Positions 16,541 to 23,291 of a stretch of DNA of 42,615 nucleotides are shown here, piece after piece. This stretch comes from Verrucomicrobiota bacterium. Lineage in GTDB: Bacteria; Verrucomicrobiota; Verrucomicrobiia; Limisphaerales; UBA8199. Made by a program: the position numbers and the translations under genes. Position 1 is the stretch's first letter. The number at the start of each line of letters is the position of its first letter. The stretch is taken from the NCBI GenBank assembly GCA_003176045.1, contig PSRM01000010.1:1-42615 (forward strand). Direction: 5' to 3'. The notes below the pieces were generated by a model, which had not been told where the DNA came from, ran no database searches, and saw only the letters and a list, made by a program, of their open reading frames with translations.

Positions 16541-17118
16541 TTCCTGTGCAGCCATTTGATCCGTGGCGAGCCCGCATACCCCGCCTGCCACACGAACCAC
16601 GCGAAATCCTCCTCCCCGCCACCCGGCTCCACGCCAGCCACAATCACCGCGCCCGGCGGCATGGAGGGGCGCGGCGTCAGCACCCACACCGTCTCCAGCG
16701 GCGTCGTCTCAAGCCAGCGCGACCGCTTGTCTCCCGACAGCCAGTCGAGCGGCAGCAAAAGCGCGACCTTGCTCGCCTTCTGCAACGCGGCACCTGCGAA
16801 CGCCTGCGCATGCTTATAAGGCGGGTTGCTGACGATCATCGGACAGGGCTCCATTGGCCCTATCTTGAAAAAGTCAGCTGCGACAAAGGCAAAACGAGCG
16901 GCGGTGCTCCGACGATCAATGATGTCGCTGCCGATCGCAGCGCACCCCGCCTGCTGCGCCGCGAGCACGATCCGCCCGAGCCCGCACGCCGGATCCCATA
17001 TCGGGCCGGTGAACGGCTCTTGCTGAAACAGCCGCTCGCTGACCCATTCAGGCTCGACATACCAGTCATTGGGATCCCGAGCCCACAGATGACTGTCTCT
17101 TTTCCTTAATTGGTTCAT
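16537..17118 (-). CDS. DNA adenine-type methyltransferase
   Basis: 193 residues from ATG 17118. A longer in-frame start at 17229 would swallow the preceding small gene, so I prefer this one. SAM motif I is PIWDPACGLGRIVLAAQ, and the catalytic motif IV is MIVSNPPYKHAQAF, the N-P-P-Y of N6-adenine methyltransferases. The C-terminus EDFAWFVWQAGYAG is common in short phage enzymes of this kind. Likely modifies phage DNA against host restriction; specificity cannot be read. Confidence 0.78.
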   Translation of the reverse strand: MNQLRKRDSHLWARDPNDWYVEPEWVSERLFQQEPFTGPIWDPACGLGRIVLAAQQAGCAAIGSDIIDRRSTAARFAFVAADFFKIGPMEPCPMIVSNPPYKHAQAFAGAALQKASKVALLLPLDWLSGDKRSRWLETTPLETVWVLTPRPSMPPGAVIVAGVEPGGGEEDFAWFVWQAGYAGSPRIKWLHRK

Positions 17119-17122
17119 CACA

Positions 17123-17239
17123 TCACCGAGCTTGCCGAGCATCCCTCCAAGGCGCCTTGGGGATCCCCCTGCGTGCAGCCGCATTGGCATAGGGGGCGAA
17201 GAACGCACGATACTCAAACGGCTCGGCAAGCCGGGTCAT
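17123..17239 (-). CDS. 38-residue protein upstream of the methyltransferase
   Basis: MTRLAEPFEYRAFFAPYANA then ARRGIPKAPWRDARQAR, stop at 17123, four bases before ATG 17118. Codon choice and composition look coding and the coupling to the methyltransferase is tight. Ribosome site weak. Function unknown. Confidence 0.45.
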   Translation of the reverse strand: MTRLAEPFEYRAFFAPYANAAARRGIPKAPWRDARQAR

Positions 17240-17251
17240 GTGATCAATTGG

Positions 17252-17442
17252 TCATTCGCGCGGCGTGCCGTCCGGCAGCCGGGTCACCGCGACATTGACC
17301 CACATCGCATTTGACCGGTGCGCACGGATCACATAGGTCTTGTCCGGGCCGTCCGGCAGCTCACGCTCAAGCGTGTCGCCGTAAATCTTGGCGGCGAGCC
17401 GAGAAGATCCCCGACCAGGAGCCAGACGAAAAGGGTGTTCAT
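17252..17442 (-). pseudogene. Small gene whose frame appears shifted
   Basis: ATG 17442 (overlapping the previous stop) opens a frame starting MNTLFVWLLVGDLLG, a membrane-like start, but it then turns unlike protein and stops after 37 codons. The +1-related frame of the same stretch reads well: AAKIYGDTLERELPDGPDKT, YVIRAHRSNAMWVNVAVTR and LPDGTPRE, ending at 17252, but it has no start codon. Joining the two near 17,395-17,405 would give one sensible protein of about 60 residues with an N-terminal membrane segment. Either a one-base error or mutation, or two overlapping tiny genes. Confidence 0.4.
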
Positions 17443-17525
17443 CAGTGCACGATCCCTGTTTGCTGTACGAACCAAGTAAGCCAGCACAAGATCATGAATA
17501 CCGAAAGCGCTGACCAGAAATTCAT
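17442..17525 (-). CDS. 27-residue single-TM peptide
   Basis: MNFWSALSVFMILCWLTWFV then QQTGIVH. ATG 17525 overlaps the upstream stop (ATGA) and its TGA overlaps the next ATG (TGATG). Almost entirely one hydrophobic helix with three Trp. Micro-membrane peptides like this in phage operons are sometimes lysis or superinfection factors; no evidence decides. Confidence 0.45.
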   Translation of the reverse strand: MNFWSALSVFMILCWLTWFVQQTGIVH

Positions 17526-17689
17526 TTCAGGATCCCGCTTTTGATCCGGCGCTCAACCAGCTCAGCTCGACGCTGACGAACGGCGCGATATGTGGAAGCC
17601 GGTCGGCCGGTCACCGGGCCTTTCCGCTTGGCGCGTGAGGATTTTGCACGGTGAATCGCAAGCTCCGCGGTGATCATTGGCTTGCCCAT
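17522..17689 (-). CDS. 55-residue basic protein
   Basis: MGKPMITAELAIHRAKSSRA, KRKGPVTGRPASTYRAVRQR, RAELVERRIKSGILK. Strongly basic with a helical C-terminus; the segment VTGRPASTYRAVRQRRAELV could be a short DNA-binding helix-turn-helix or a ribosome-associated peptide. ATG 17689 lies 2 bases after the upstream stop, with GGAA available. No family recognised. Confidence 0.5.
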   Translation of the reverse strand: MGKPMITAELAIHRAKSSRAKRKGPVTGRPASTYRAVRQRRAELVERRIKSGILK

Positions 17690-17691
17690 GC

Positions 17692-18009
17692 TCATTCCGA
17701 TTCCTCTTTCTCTTTGGTGAGATCCTCGAAAGAGGGAATCTCGTAGCTCCAGCCTTCTGCGCGGATCGCATCGAAAGCCAGCCGCGTCATCTCGCGCGCC
17801 CGATCCACGACTTGGTCCGGCGGCAGCAACATCAGCCGCTGTCGACCAGTGCTGTCCTCGCCGTTTGAGGTGGCGGTGATCATCCCGTAGTGCTCGACGA
17901 AGCGAATAAGTACCTCGCCCTCGATCGATAGAGCTTCGCGGTGGTGGAAAACCACGCGCTTGTCCCGGTTCGAATATGCCTCGATCGAAAACACGTCGGG
18001 CTTTTTCAT
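17692..18009 (-). CDS. First gene of the leftward operon, hypothetical
   Basis: 105 residues; ATG 18009 with AAGGAG upstream. The N-terminal half is beta-rich (KRVVFHHREALSIEGEVLIR), the C-terminal half a helix ending in an acidic tail KEKEESE. No family recognised. As the first gene after the control region it would be made early in this transcript. Confidence 0.55.
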   Translation of the reverse strand: MKKPDVFSIEAYSNRDKRVVFHHREALSIEGEVLIRFVEHYGMITATSNGEDSTGRQRLMLLPPDQVVDRAREMTRLAFDAIRAEGWSYEIPSFEDLTKEKEESE

Positions 18010-18481
18010 TTTCGGGATGCTCCTTAGTAGTGAGAATTGGGAAGGGGTGCCGCAGAGTGTTGGAAGGGTTGTCCGCGGAACGTTAATAGCAATACTAACT
18101 ACTCATTTGCTGTCACTTTTCACCCCTTTTGGCGTCCACCCAGACTTGCCGCAGTTAGTAAGACATGAAGAGGTTGGGGGCGTCAAGGGGGATCAAACAA
18201 ACTTCGATTTTTCTACTGGGGGTGGGCTGGGTGGTCTCGCCTCAACTGCCAAGGGCCGCGGGCCGATAGGGGTGCGTAATTACCGCTGGCGGGCGTCCCG
18301 GCCGCTCCGAGGCGTCGCAGGCCCGCGGCACGCCGACGCAGCTGGGGAGGCGGCCCTTTGAAATCGCTGAAGAATCAGGCCCGGCTGTCGCGGTGTTACA
18401 GTGTGACGACATGCTTGACTTGAAGCGGCGCATGGTGGGTGGTGCGCAGGGGTGCGGCGCGGCGAGTGGAGGTATTACTAA
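18010..18481. promoter_or_regulatory. Divergent control region of the leftward and rightward operons
   Basis: 472 bases with no convincing gene on either strand. For the leftward operon, reading the minus strand, GTGACA near 18,113 and TATTGC near 18,091 form a plausible 16-base-spaced promoter. Copies of a TTAGTA/TACTAA-like motif lie at 18024-18032, 18092-18103, 18154-18160 and 18474-18480, suggesting operator sites. The rightward gene at 18482 has GGAGG just upstream. The right half (18,240-18,460) is very GC-rich and I see nothing else definite in it. Confidence 0.45.
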
Positions 18482-18919
18482 GTGGCTGATAATCTTAGCG
18501 AAATTGGAGAAAACGCGCGAGTTTTGGCGCAATACGCCATCGAACGCCCAGTAAATCCCCGCCCCCTTGAGCGGCTCACCCCCACCGATCGCGCCCTTGA
18601 CGCGCTTTGGCCCTGGCATGGCGAGGACTATCCGGGCAAGCGCCGCTGCGCCGAATCGTTCTTTGGCCGGCCTTGGTCGGTGATTCGCGAGTGGTGCCGA
18701 CGCAGGCCGGCCGGCCGGCAAACACACCTGCCCTCCACGGCGCGAGCGCTCCTGATCGCCGAGCTTGAGCGGCGCGCCACGGCCCTACGAGGCATCGCCC
18801 ATGCGTTGGAGGTGGAAGGCCGCACCTATGACGCCCAGCTGGCGATGCAGCCGCCCGTGGCAACCCGCCTGCGAGCGGCGCGACTGAACGCCAAAGCCCG
18901 ACGCGAGCAAGCCGGTTAG
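18482..18919 (+). CDS. Hypothetical protein, first rightward gene
   Basis: 145 residues from GTG 18482. Segments ALDALWPWHGEDYPGKRRCAE, SFFGRPWSVIREWCRRRPAG and TARALLIAELERRATALRGI suggest an all-helical protein with a possible HTH (GRPWSVIREW resembles a homeodomain-like recognition helix). No cofactor or catalytic motif. It is transcribed away from the leftward operon and could be the divergent regulator. Confidence 0.5.
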   Translation: MADNLSEIGENARVLAQYAIERPVNPRPLERLTPTDRALDALWPWHGEDYPGKRRCAESFFGRPWSVIREWCRRRPAGRQTHLPSTARALLIAELERRATALRGIAHALEVEGRTYDAQLAMQPPVATRLRAARLNAKARREQAG

Positions 18920-19618
18920 GAAGCCCGCGCCTTCCACCTGGTTTTCAGCAACAAACCGAGAACAAACGCTATAAACCATTGATATTGCTACGAAAAACAA
19001 TTGAGTTGTTTGTTCGGTAAGCCGAGATCCGAACCGGCGGTATGTCGAAGCCCGGAAAACCGGTCATGATGCGCCGCAACAAACCGCTGCGGCAGTAAGA
19101 AAACCCCTGCAATTTCGTGCGCGCCAGCTGTGCTATTGAACAACGTTCAAACGGCAGCTGGGAAAGCTATGCAAAATTGCATATCAGCTATGCGTAAAAT
19201 CAGTCTACTTTTTCAAAAATAAACTCTTTAGTCCTACTACATCGAAACGAACCGAGGAGCCCCGATCTGGTCTTACTGAGCCGCTGGCCTAACTGGCGCC
19301 AGCCCCGTGCGCGGTAGTCCTCCGCACAGCACGTCCAAGCCGGGACCATGAACCGGCAGCGCATCAGCCCTTGATTGGCGACAGGACATGCAACGGCCCA
19401 TTTGGGACGGTGGCGAGAGTAGGAGCGGCGCGCAAGCCCGCAGCAACCCGGCAAAGTCCGGTTAGCAATCCGAGGGTAACCAGCGCGGCGGCCGATCATC
19501 CTTCCGATCTTCAGGCAAGCCGCGCCGGGTGAGGCAAATGTGCGAGCGGAAACTTGCGCCTGCAAGGGTAGAGATCGGGGAGTGTGAACAAATTTCAATT
19601 TTTATTTTTTATGAGATC
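18920..19618. other. 700-base non-coding stretch with RNA-structure potential
   Basis: No convincing gene. At 18989-19015 an imperfect inverted repeat (CGAAAAACAA / TTGTTTGTTCG, one bulge) lies in AT-rich sequence. From about 19,260 to 19,580 the plus strand can form a long-range 9-bp pairing (CCCCGATCT at 19262-19270 with AGATCGGGG near 19570-19578) enclosing several hairpins: GCTGGC/GCCAGC, GTGCG/CGCAC, GCCGG/CCGGC, CCCA/TGGG and CTTGC/GCAAG. This resembles a structured RNA of about 320 nt. GC-rich DNA forms hairpins easily, so the case is only suggestive. AT-rich sequence at 19,590-19,612 could hold the promoter of the following gene set. Confidence 0.35.
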
Positions 19619-19652
19619 GCGCGGTGCAAACCGCGCATTTGGCAATTTTGCC
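19619..19652 (+). repeat. Hairpin-box element 1
   Basis: GCGCGGT-GCAA-ACCGCGC hairpin (19619-19636, GNRA loop) followed by TTTGGCAATTTTGCC (19638-19652), 16 bases before ATG 19669. First of seven such elements. Confidence 0.8.
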
Positions 19653-19668
19653 TCCAATGGAGATCAAC

Positions 19669-19851
19669 ATGGATCCGACAACTTGTCTTGAGCGCATCTT
19701 GACTGCGATTGTCGACAATGACCGCAGCGAAACGCTCGACGCACTTGCTGACCTGCACGAATGGATCCGCAAGCGAGGGTTCTTTCCTAAGGTGGAAGAT
19801 GCGTGCAAGACGTTTCTCGACAAGATGGAAAATCGAAGAATGACGGTATGA
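19669..19851 (+). CDS. Hypothetical 60-residue protein (hairpin-box gene 1)
   Basis: ATG 19669 with GGAG 7 bases upstream. Residues MDPTTCLERILTAIVDNDRS, ETLDALADLHEWIRKRGFFP, KVEDACKTFLDKMENRRMTV look like a small all-helical bundle. Gene content of this kind (DxLxxLxxWIxxGGFxP) is common in phage and integrative-element early regions but without a known role. Controlled by hairpin-box element 1. Confidence 0.65.
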   Translation: MDPTTCLERILTAIVDNDRSETLDALADLHEWIRKRGFFPKVEDACKTFLDKMENRRMTV

Positions 19852-19860
19852 TTCAATCCA

Positions 19861-19883
19861 TGCGCCGGCTCACACCCGGCGCA
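19861..19883 (+). repeat. Hairpin without the box
   Basis: TGCGCCGG-CTCACAC-CCGGCGCA, an 8-bp stem, follows the previous stop and precedes the next gene, but the TTTGGCAATTT box is missing here. The only exception in the series. Confidence 0.6.
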
Positions 19884-19908
19884 TGAGTGGAATCATCAGA
19901 GGTGACAC

Positions 19909-20115
19909 ATGAAATACGCTTCCTACTCCGATGACATGAAGCGTGGTCTTGTCCTGCCGTGCAGGACACCGCCGCAAAAGAGCGTTTGGCGCGTCGTTGA
20001 TGCTAACAGCGTGCTGGTGGATACAATCGAGGCCTTCGGCCACGGTGGCGCATGCGCCATCATGACGGAACGCCACGGCAAAAAGTGGATCTTCAAATAT
20101 CGGGTGGCCAAATGA
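19909..20115 (+). CDS. Hypothetical 68-residue protein
   Basis: ATG 19909 with GAGGTGAC upstream. MKYASYSDDMKRGLVLPCRT, then SVWRVVDANSVLVDTIEAFG and IMTERHGKKWIFKYRVAK: alternating strands ending in a basic strand, consistent with a small beta-barrel-type protein. No family recognised. It lacks the box seen before its neighbours. Confidence 0.55.
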   Translation: MKYASYSDDMKRGLVLPCRTPPQKSVWRVVDANSVLVDTIEAFGHGGACAIMTERHGKKWIFKYRVAK

Positions 20116-20162
20116 ACCGGCCGGACCCTGGCGCAAGCCAAGTGGACGGTTGTTAAGTGATC

Positions 20163-20198
20163 GGGACGGCGCGAGCCGTTCCGTTTGGCAATTTAGCC
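20163..20198 (+). repeat. Hairpin-box element 2
   Basis: GGGACGGC-GCGA-GCCGTTCC (8 bp with one G-T pair, GNRA loop, 20163-20182) then TTTGGCAATTTAGCC (20184-20198), 17 bases before ATG 20216. Confidence 0.8.
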
Positions 20199-20215
20199 GA
20201 CAACGGAGTCGACCA

Positions 20216-20584
20216 ATGACCTATCCAACGCTTACGCTGCCGCAGTTTTCCGCCGTCATGGAATATGCAGAGCAGCACGGCCGCACCTGGAAAGCCAAGC
20301 TGTCCGATGACTGGCTTTATGCCCGGACAGAAGGCGCCTTACAGGTGCTCCGCAATTCGCATGGCCCCGCATGGCTCCAATCGTTCAAGCCGCTCACATG
20401 CGCCAAGGCGATCCTGCGGCCGCTTGATATCACAATCAACAAACGAGACACCGGCGAATACCGCGTCAATCTGCTCAACGGAACCGAGGACACCGCGTCC
20501 TATTCCGAGGACATTGTTGGCTCGGTCGGAACCGGCATCGCCATGTCGTGCCATCGCGATCAGCACAAGGCATCGGGCGCTTAG
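20216..20584 (+). CDS. Hypothetical protein (hairpin-box gene 2)
   Basis: 122 residues from ATG 20216 with ACGGAG upstream. Contains LPQFSAVMEYAEQHGRTWKA, KLSDDWLYARTEGALQVLRN and a C-terminal strand region GEYRVNLLNGTED. The WKxKLxxxW...L..lRN..G..WL pattern is one I associate with small conserved phage proteins of unknown role. Its TAG stop lies in the loop of the next hairpin, so translation termination and the RNA hairpin are physically linked. Confidence 0.6.
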   Translation: MTYPTLTLPQFSAVMEYAEQHGRTWKAKLSDDWLYARTEGALQVLRNSHGPAWLQSFKPLTCAKAILRPLDITINKRDTGEYRVNLLNGTEDTASYSEDIVGSVGTGIAMSCHRDQHKASGA

Positions 20585-20606
20585 GCGCCCATTTGGCAAT
20601 TTAGCC
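20575..20606 (+). repeat. Hairpin-box element 3
   Basis: GGGCGC-TTAG-GCGCCC (20575-20590) with the upstream gene's TAG stop in its loop, then TTTGGCAATTTAGCC (20592-20606), 18 bases before ATG 20625. Confidence 0.8.
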
Positions 20607-20624
20607 TCAATGGAGAAAACGACC

Positions 20625-20942
20625 ATGCGTTATGCGGAGATCGGAACGGTCATTCATGGCACCGGCCGGACAGAAGACTTGCTTGACTCGCTCGCCAGCG
20701 AACTGGAGCACCATATTCAGCGCAATGCGGAAGAATGGTGCTCGGACGATGGCCGTAAGCGGCGCGATCGATACATGACACTTGTCGGGGATGCACGGGA
20801 AACTGACCCCGATGACCCTGACAGTATTGAAGTAGTGTTGGAGTTGATGGATACCCTGTCGAAATTCGCGCCGGATGGATGCTACTTCGGCTCACATCCG
20901 GGCGATGGGTCAGATATCGGCTTTTGGCCCAATGAAGACTGA
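20625..20942 (+). CDS. Hypothetical acidic protein (hairpin-box gene 3)
   Basis: 105 residues, ATG 20625, GGAG upstream. Strongly acidic in the second half (ARETDPDDPDSIEVVLELMD) and ends YFGSHPGDGSDIGFWPNED. The final pattern (GxYFGxHPGDGSDxGFW) recurs in phage hypothetical proteins that I recognise as conserved but unnamed. Acidic early phage proteins are often DNA mimics or inhibitors; that is speculation. Confidence 0.6.
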   Translation: MRYAEIGTVIHGTGRTEDLLDSLASELEHHIQRNAEEWCSDDGRKRRDRYMTLVGDARETDPDDPDSIEVVLELMDTLSKFAPDGCYFGSHPGDGSDIGFWPNED

Positions 20943-20944
20943 TT

Positions 20945-20976
20945 TGGGGCTACAGCCCCATTTTGGCAATTTAGCC
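20945..20976 (+). repeat. Hairpin-box element 4
   Basis: GGGGC-TACA-GCCCC, extended by an outer T-A pair (20945-20960), then TTTGGCAATTTAGCC (20962-20976), 20 bases before ATG 20997. Confidence 0.8.
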
Positions 20977-20996
20977 ACCAAACGGAGAAAACGATC

Positions 20997-21206
20997 ATGA
21001 CCCATCGTGAAACAATTGACGGCCGCTATGCATCATGGGCGCAGGTTCACTTGCACCTGCAAGACGGCAGCAAATATCGCCCAACGGACGCCGAATTGAT
21101 GGTTGCCGCATGGTACACATGCGAGCCGCACCATACTTCGAATCCACAACCACACTGGACGGTGCTTATGCTCTGGGACGTCGATTGTGGCGTTATCTGG
21201 TGCTAG
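20997..21206 (+). CDS. Hypothetical protein (hairpin-box gene 4)
   Basis: 69 residues, ATG 20997. Aromatic- and His-rich: YASWAQVHLHLQDGSKYRPT, DAELMVAAWYTCEPHHTSNP, QPHWTVLMLWDVDCGVIWC. Two Cys at the end and one in the middle could bind metal. No family recognised. Confidence 0.5.
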   Translation: MTHRETIDGRYASWAQVHLHLQDGSKYRPTDAELMVAAWYTCEPHHTSNPQPHWTVLMLWDVDCGVIWC

Positions 21207-21211
21207 CGGAT

Positions 21212-21244
21212 TCGGCGGGAAACCGCCGATTTGGCAATTTGGCC
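21212..21244 (+). repeat. Hairpin-box element 5
   Basis: TCGGCGG-GAAA-CCGCCGA (7 bp, GNRA loop, 21212-21229), then TTTGGCAATTTGGCC (21230-21244), 16 bases before ATG 21261. Confidence 0.8.
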
Positions 21245-21260
21245 TAACGGAGATCAGACA

Positions 21261-21680
21261 ATGCCCGCATTCGAAATGGACTACGGTAACGATGAAGCCC
21301 TCAAGCGGTTCCATGCGCTGGATAGCTTCACGCAAGGCTACATCATGGCCGCATTCTTTACCTGTACCGGTACCGGCGATGATGAAGACCTGGAGGATGC
21401 GACCTTCGCAGACCTGCATCCAGACAGCCTTGCCGCCGCAATTTCGGACTGCAAAGAATTCCAGGAACAGCAGGCCGAATGGTTGGAGATGGCGTGTCAC
21501 TTCGATGGGTATGATGACGAGTGTGCCGGCCGTGATTTTTGGTACACTCGCAATCATCACGGTACCGGCTTTTGGGACCGCGATATCGGAAATTACAGCC
21601 GGATCCTAACAGACGCGGCGCATTGCTGGGGCGAGCGTGGCATGTACCGCGGCGATAACGGCCTGATCCACATCAACTGA
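21261..21680 (+). CDS. Conserved phage protein of unknown function (hairpin-box gene 5)
   Basis: 139 residues, ATG 21261 with GGAGAT upstream. The segments GYIMAAFFTCTGTGDDEDLE, HPDSLAAAISDCKEFQEQQA, GRDFWYTRNHHGTGFWDRDI and a final GDNGLIHIN match a phage protein type with a GHDFWxTRNGxGxGFWD core that I recognise from many siphoviruses. Function is not known to me. The acidic DDEDLED and His-rich core suggest metal binding. Confidence 0.65.
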   Translation: MPAFEMDYGNDEALKRFHALDSFTQGYIMAAFFTCTGTGDDEDLEDATFADLHPDSLAAAISDCKEFQEQQAEWLEMACHFDGYDDECAGRDFWYTRNHHGTGFWDRDIGNYSRILTDAAHCWGERGMYRGDNGLIHIN

Positions 21681-21727
21681 ATTGGGACAAAAGCGCGGCC
21701 TTCTTTCTGCTCAAATACCAAGTGACT

Positions 21728-21759
21728 CGGCGGGAAACCGCCGGTTTGGCAATTTTGCC
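21728..21759 (+). repeat. Hairpin-box element 6
   Basis: CGGCGG-GAAA-CCGCCG (GNRA loop, 21728-21743), then TTTGGCAATTTTGCC (21745-21759), 17 bases before ATG 21777. Confidence 0.8.
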
Positions 21760-21776
21760 TTGGAGAACTGGAGAAC

Positions 21777-21884
21777 ATGATCCGAGACTTGATTAAGGAA
21801 GCGCTTACGCTCGCATGCGTCGGCGCTTTCGTTTTTACGCTGATGCAATGGTGGCTGTTGATCGACAGCCTGTTGCATCCATGA
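21777..21884 (+). CDS. 35-residue single-TM protein (hairpin-box gene 6)
   Basis: ATG 21777 with GGAGAAC upstream: MIRDLIKEALTLACVGAFVF then TLMQWWLLIDSLLHP. A charged N-terminal helix is followed by one membrane segment. Having its own hairpin-box element argues that it is a real gene despite its size. Confidence 0.6.
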   Translation: MIRDLIKEALTLACVGAFVFTLMQWWLLIDSLLHP

Positions 21885-21898
21885 GAGGAGAAAAAATC

Positions 21899-22099
21899 AT
21901 GCGAATAGGACCAAAAATGCTAGCCGCAAAAACTCTGGTAGCTCACAATCCAGGAACGGCAATTTTGCCAATTGCCCGCGCCATCGCTCCGCACGGACGC
22001 GGTATTCGATTCGGATATCGCACGGTTCACCGGGCAATCCGCGCAAAATTGATCCGTGCGGAGAAGAGCGGCAACAAATACGCACTTTACGCGAACTGA
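21899..22099 (+). CDS. Small winged-helix-like protein
   Basis: 66 residues, ATG 21899 with GAGGAG upstream, 14 bases after the previous stop and without a separate hairpin. RTVHRAIRAKLIRAEKSGNK followed by YALYAN looks like the recognition helix and wing of a small DNA-binding domain; the N-terminal half is PIARAIAPHGRG. A copy of GGCAATTTTGCC occurs inside this gene (21958-21969). Confidence 0.5.
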   Translation: MRIGPKMLAAKTLVAHNPGTAILPIARAIAPHGRGIRFGYRTVHRAIRAKLIRAEKSGNKYALYAN

Positions 22100-22102
22100 T
22101 TT

Positions 22103-22134
22103 GGGCGCATACGCGCCCTTTTGGCAATTTTGCC
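22103..22134 (+). repeat. Hairpin-box element 7
   Basis: GGGCGC-ATAC-GCGCCC (22103-22118), then TTTGGCAATTTTGCC (22120-22134), 18 bases before ATG 22153. Confidence 0.8.
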
Positions 22135-22152
22135 CTAAGAGGAGTAACTACA

Positions 22153-23247
22153 ATGGAATTGATGCAAGCCAATCGGCAGTGGGCCACCCGTCCCGATGAC
22201 GAGCGGTTCCTGTCCCTGATCGAAATGCAGGATCATTTCGCGCGCATGCGCAGCCTGTCGCGTGAAAAGGTCGTGGCCTCGCGCCAGCTGTCTGTGCAGC
22301 CCGCCGCTGATGACGAGATGCACGGCCTCGTGCTGGTCGGCCCCAATGGTGGCGCCTATGCGCCGACCAATTGGTCATTCGGGCAGCTGGCGCAGTTGGC
22401 CGACAAGGCGCCGGCAAGCTATCTGCGCCGGCTGCCCGCGCCGCTCGCGGCCGATTGCATCAACTACGGCCTGAAGGTGCTTCGGGACGTGGAAGATGTA
22501 GGCGTGCTGATTTGCAAGGACGGCGCACCGACGCTCAAGGCCGCCACCGGGCCGCGCTACGGCCGGATCTGGAATAGCGATATCGTGTCCAGTCTGGTCG
22601 ATCGTATCGGCGACGGTGTCACGGGCGACTGGCGTGTGCCCGGCGAATTCGGCAAGGCTGTCCAAGTCACGCGCGCCAACACCACGCTGTATGCGGGCGA
22701 CCGGGACATGTTCATTTTCCTGGCCGATGAGCAGAATCGAATCGAGATCCCGAACCGGCGCAACGGCCGCACCGGCTCGCTCGCCCGCGGTTTCTTCATT
22801 TGGAATTCCGAAGTGGGTTCCAAGACCTTCGGACTCGGCACGTTTCTGTTCGACTACGTTTGCTGCAACAGGATCGTGTGGGGCGCCAGCGAGTACAAAG
22901 AAATCACGATCCGACACACGCCCTCCGCCCCCGTGCGCTGGTTCGACGAGATGGCGCCGGCGATCGCTCACTACAGCAAGTCGAGCGCCATCAACGTCGT
23001 CAACGCCATCCGCGACGCGCAGGACGCACGCATTCAGTCCGATGTCGCGGAATTCATGCAGAACCGATTCGGCAAGAAGATCGGCCAAAAAATGATGGAA
23101 GTGCACATGGCCGAAGAGGGCCGCCCGGTCGAGACCCTGTGGGACGCGACCACGGCCGCCACGGCCTACGCTCGCACACTGCCCTTCCAGGACGCACGCG
23201 TGGAAATCGAGACGAAGGCCGGCGAGTTGATCGATCTCGCCGCCTGA
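22153..23247 (+). CDS. DUF932 family protein (phage/plasmid LGT-type)
   Basis: 364 residues, ATG 22153 with GAGGAG upstream. The family signature is in the middle: RGFFIWNSEVGSKTFGLGTF (about 215-234) followed by FDYVCCNRIVWG, and the C-terminal helical region ending in a Lys/Glu segment is normal. DUF932 proteins are widespread in phages and conjugative elements and are often near replication genes; their biochemical role is not settled. Last gene of the hairpin-box series and the largest. Confidence 0.85.
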   Translation: MELMQANRQWATRPDDERFLSLIEMQDHFARMRSLSREKVVASRQLSVQPAADDEMHGLVLVGPNGGAYAPTNWSFGQLAQLADKAPASYLRRLPAPLAADCINYGLKVLRDVEDVGVLICKDGAPTLKAATGPRYGRIWNSDIVSSLVDRIGDGVTGDWRVPGEFGKAVQVTRANTTLYAGDRDMFIFLADEQNRIEIPNRRNGRTGSLARGFFIWNSEVGSKTFGLGTFLFDYVCCNRIVWGASEYKEITIRHTPSAPVRWFDEMAPAIAHYSKSSAINVVNAIRDAQDARIQSDVAEFMQNRFGKKIGQKMMEVHMAEEGRPVETLWDATTAATAYARTLPFQDARVEIETKAGELIDLAA

Positions 23248-23267
23248 TCCTATTCGGCACCCTCGCC

Positions 23268-23291
23268 GGTGGCGTCATTCATGACGCCACC
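23268..23291. terminator. Strong hairpin after the DUF932 gene
   Basis: GGTGGCGTCAT-TC-ATGACGCCACC, a perfect 11-bp stem 20 bases downstream of the stop. No T-run follows, so it may act as an RNA-stabilising or Rho-assisted end rather than a classic intrinsic terminator. Confidence 0.5.

Noticed and set aside
17118..17229. N-terminal extension of the methyltransferase
   Set aside because: Overlaps a well-formed small gene (17123-17239) and its residues do not resemble the enzyme family.
19200..19598. Minus-strand frame of 132 codons in the gene-free stretch
   Set aside because: Arg/Cys/Pro-rich with no domain, weak start and no coupling; looks like GC-rich antisense chance.
21958..21969. 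Eighth hairpin-box element inside the gene at 21899
   Set aside because: Only the 12-base GGCAATTTTGCC core is present, in frame in coding sequence, with no hairpin or start codon after it; possibly chance.
19619..22134. CRISPR array (repeated TTTGGCAATTTNGCC)
   Set aside because: Repeats are 15 bases, spaced by whole genes of unequal length, each beside a start codon; no cas genes.
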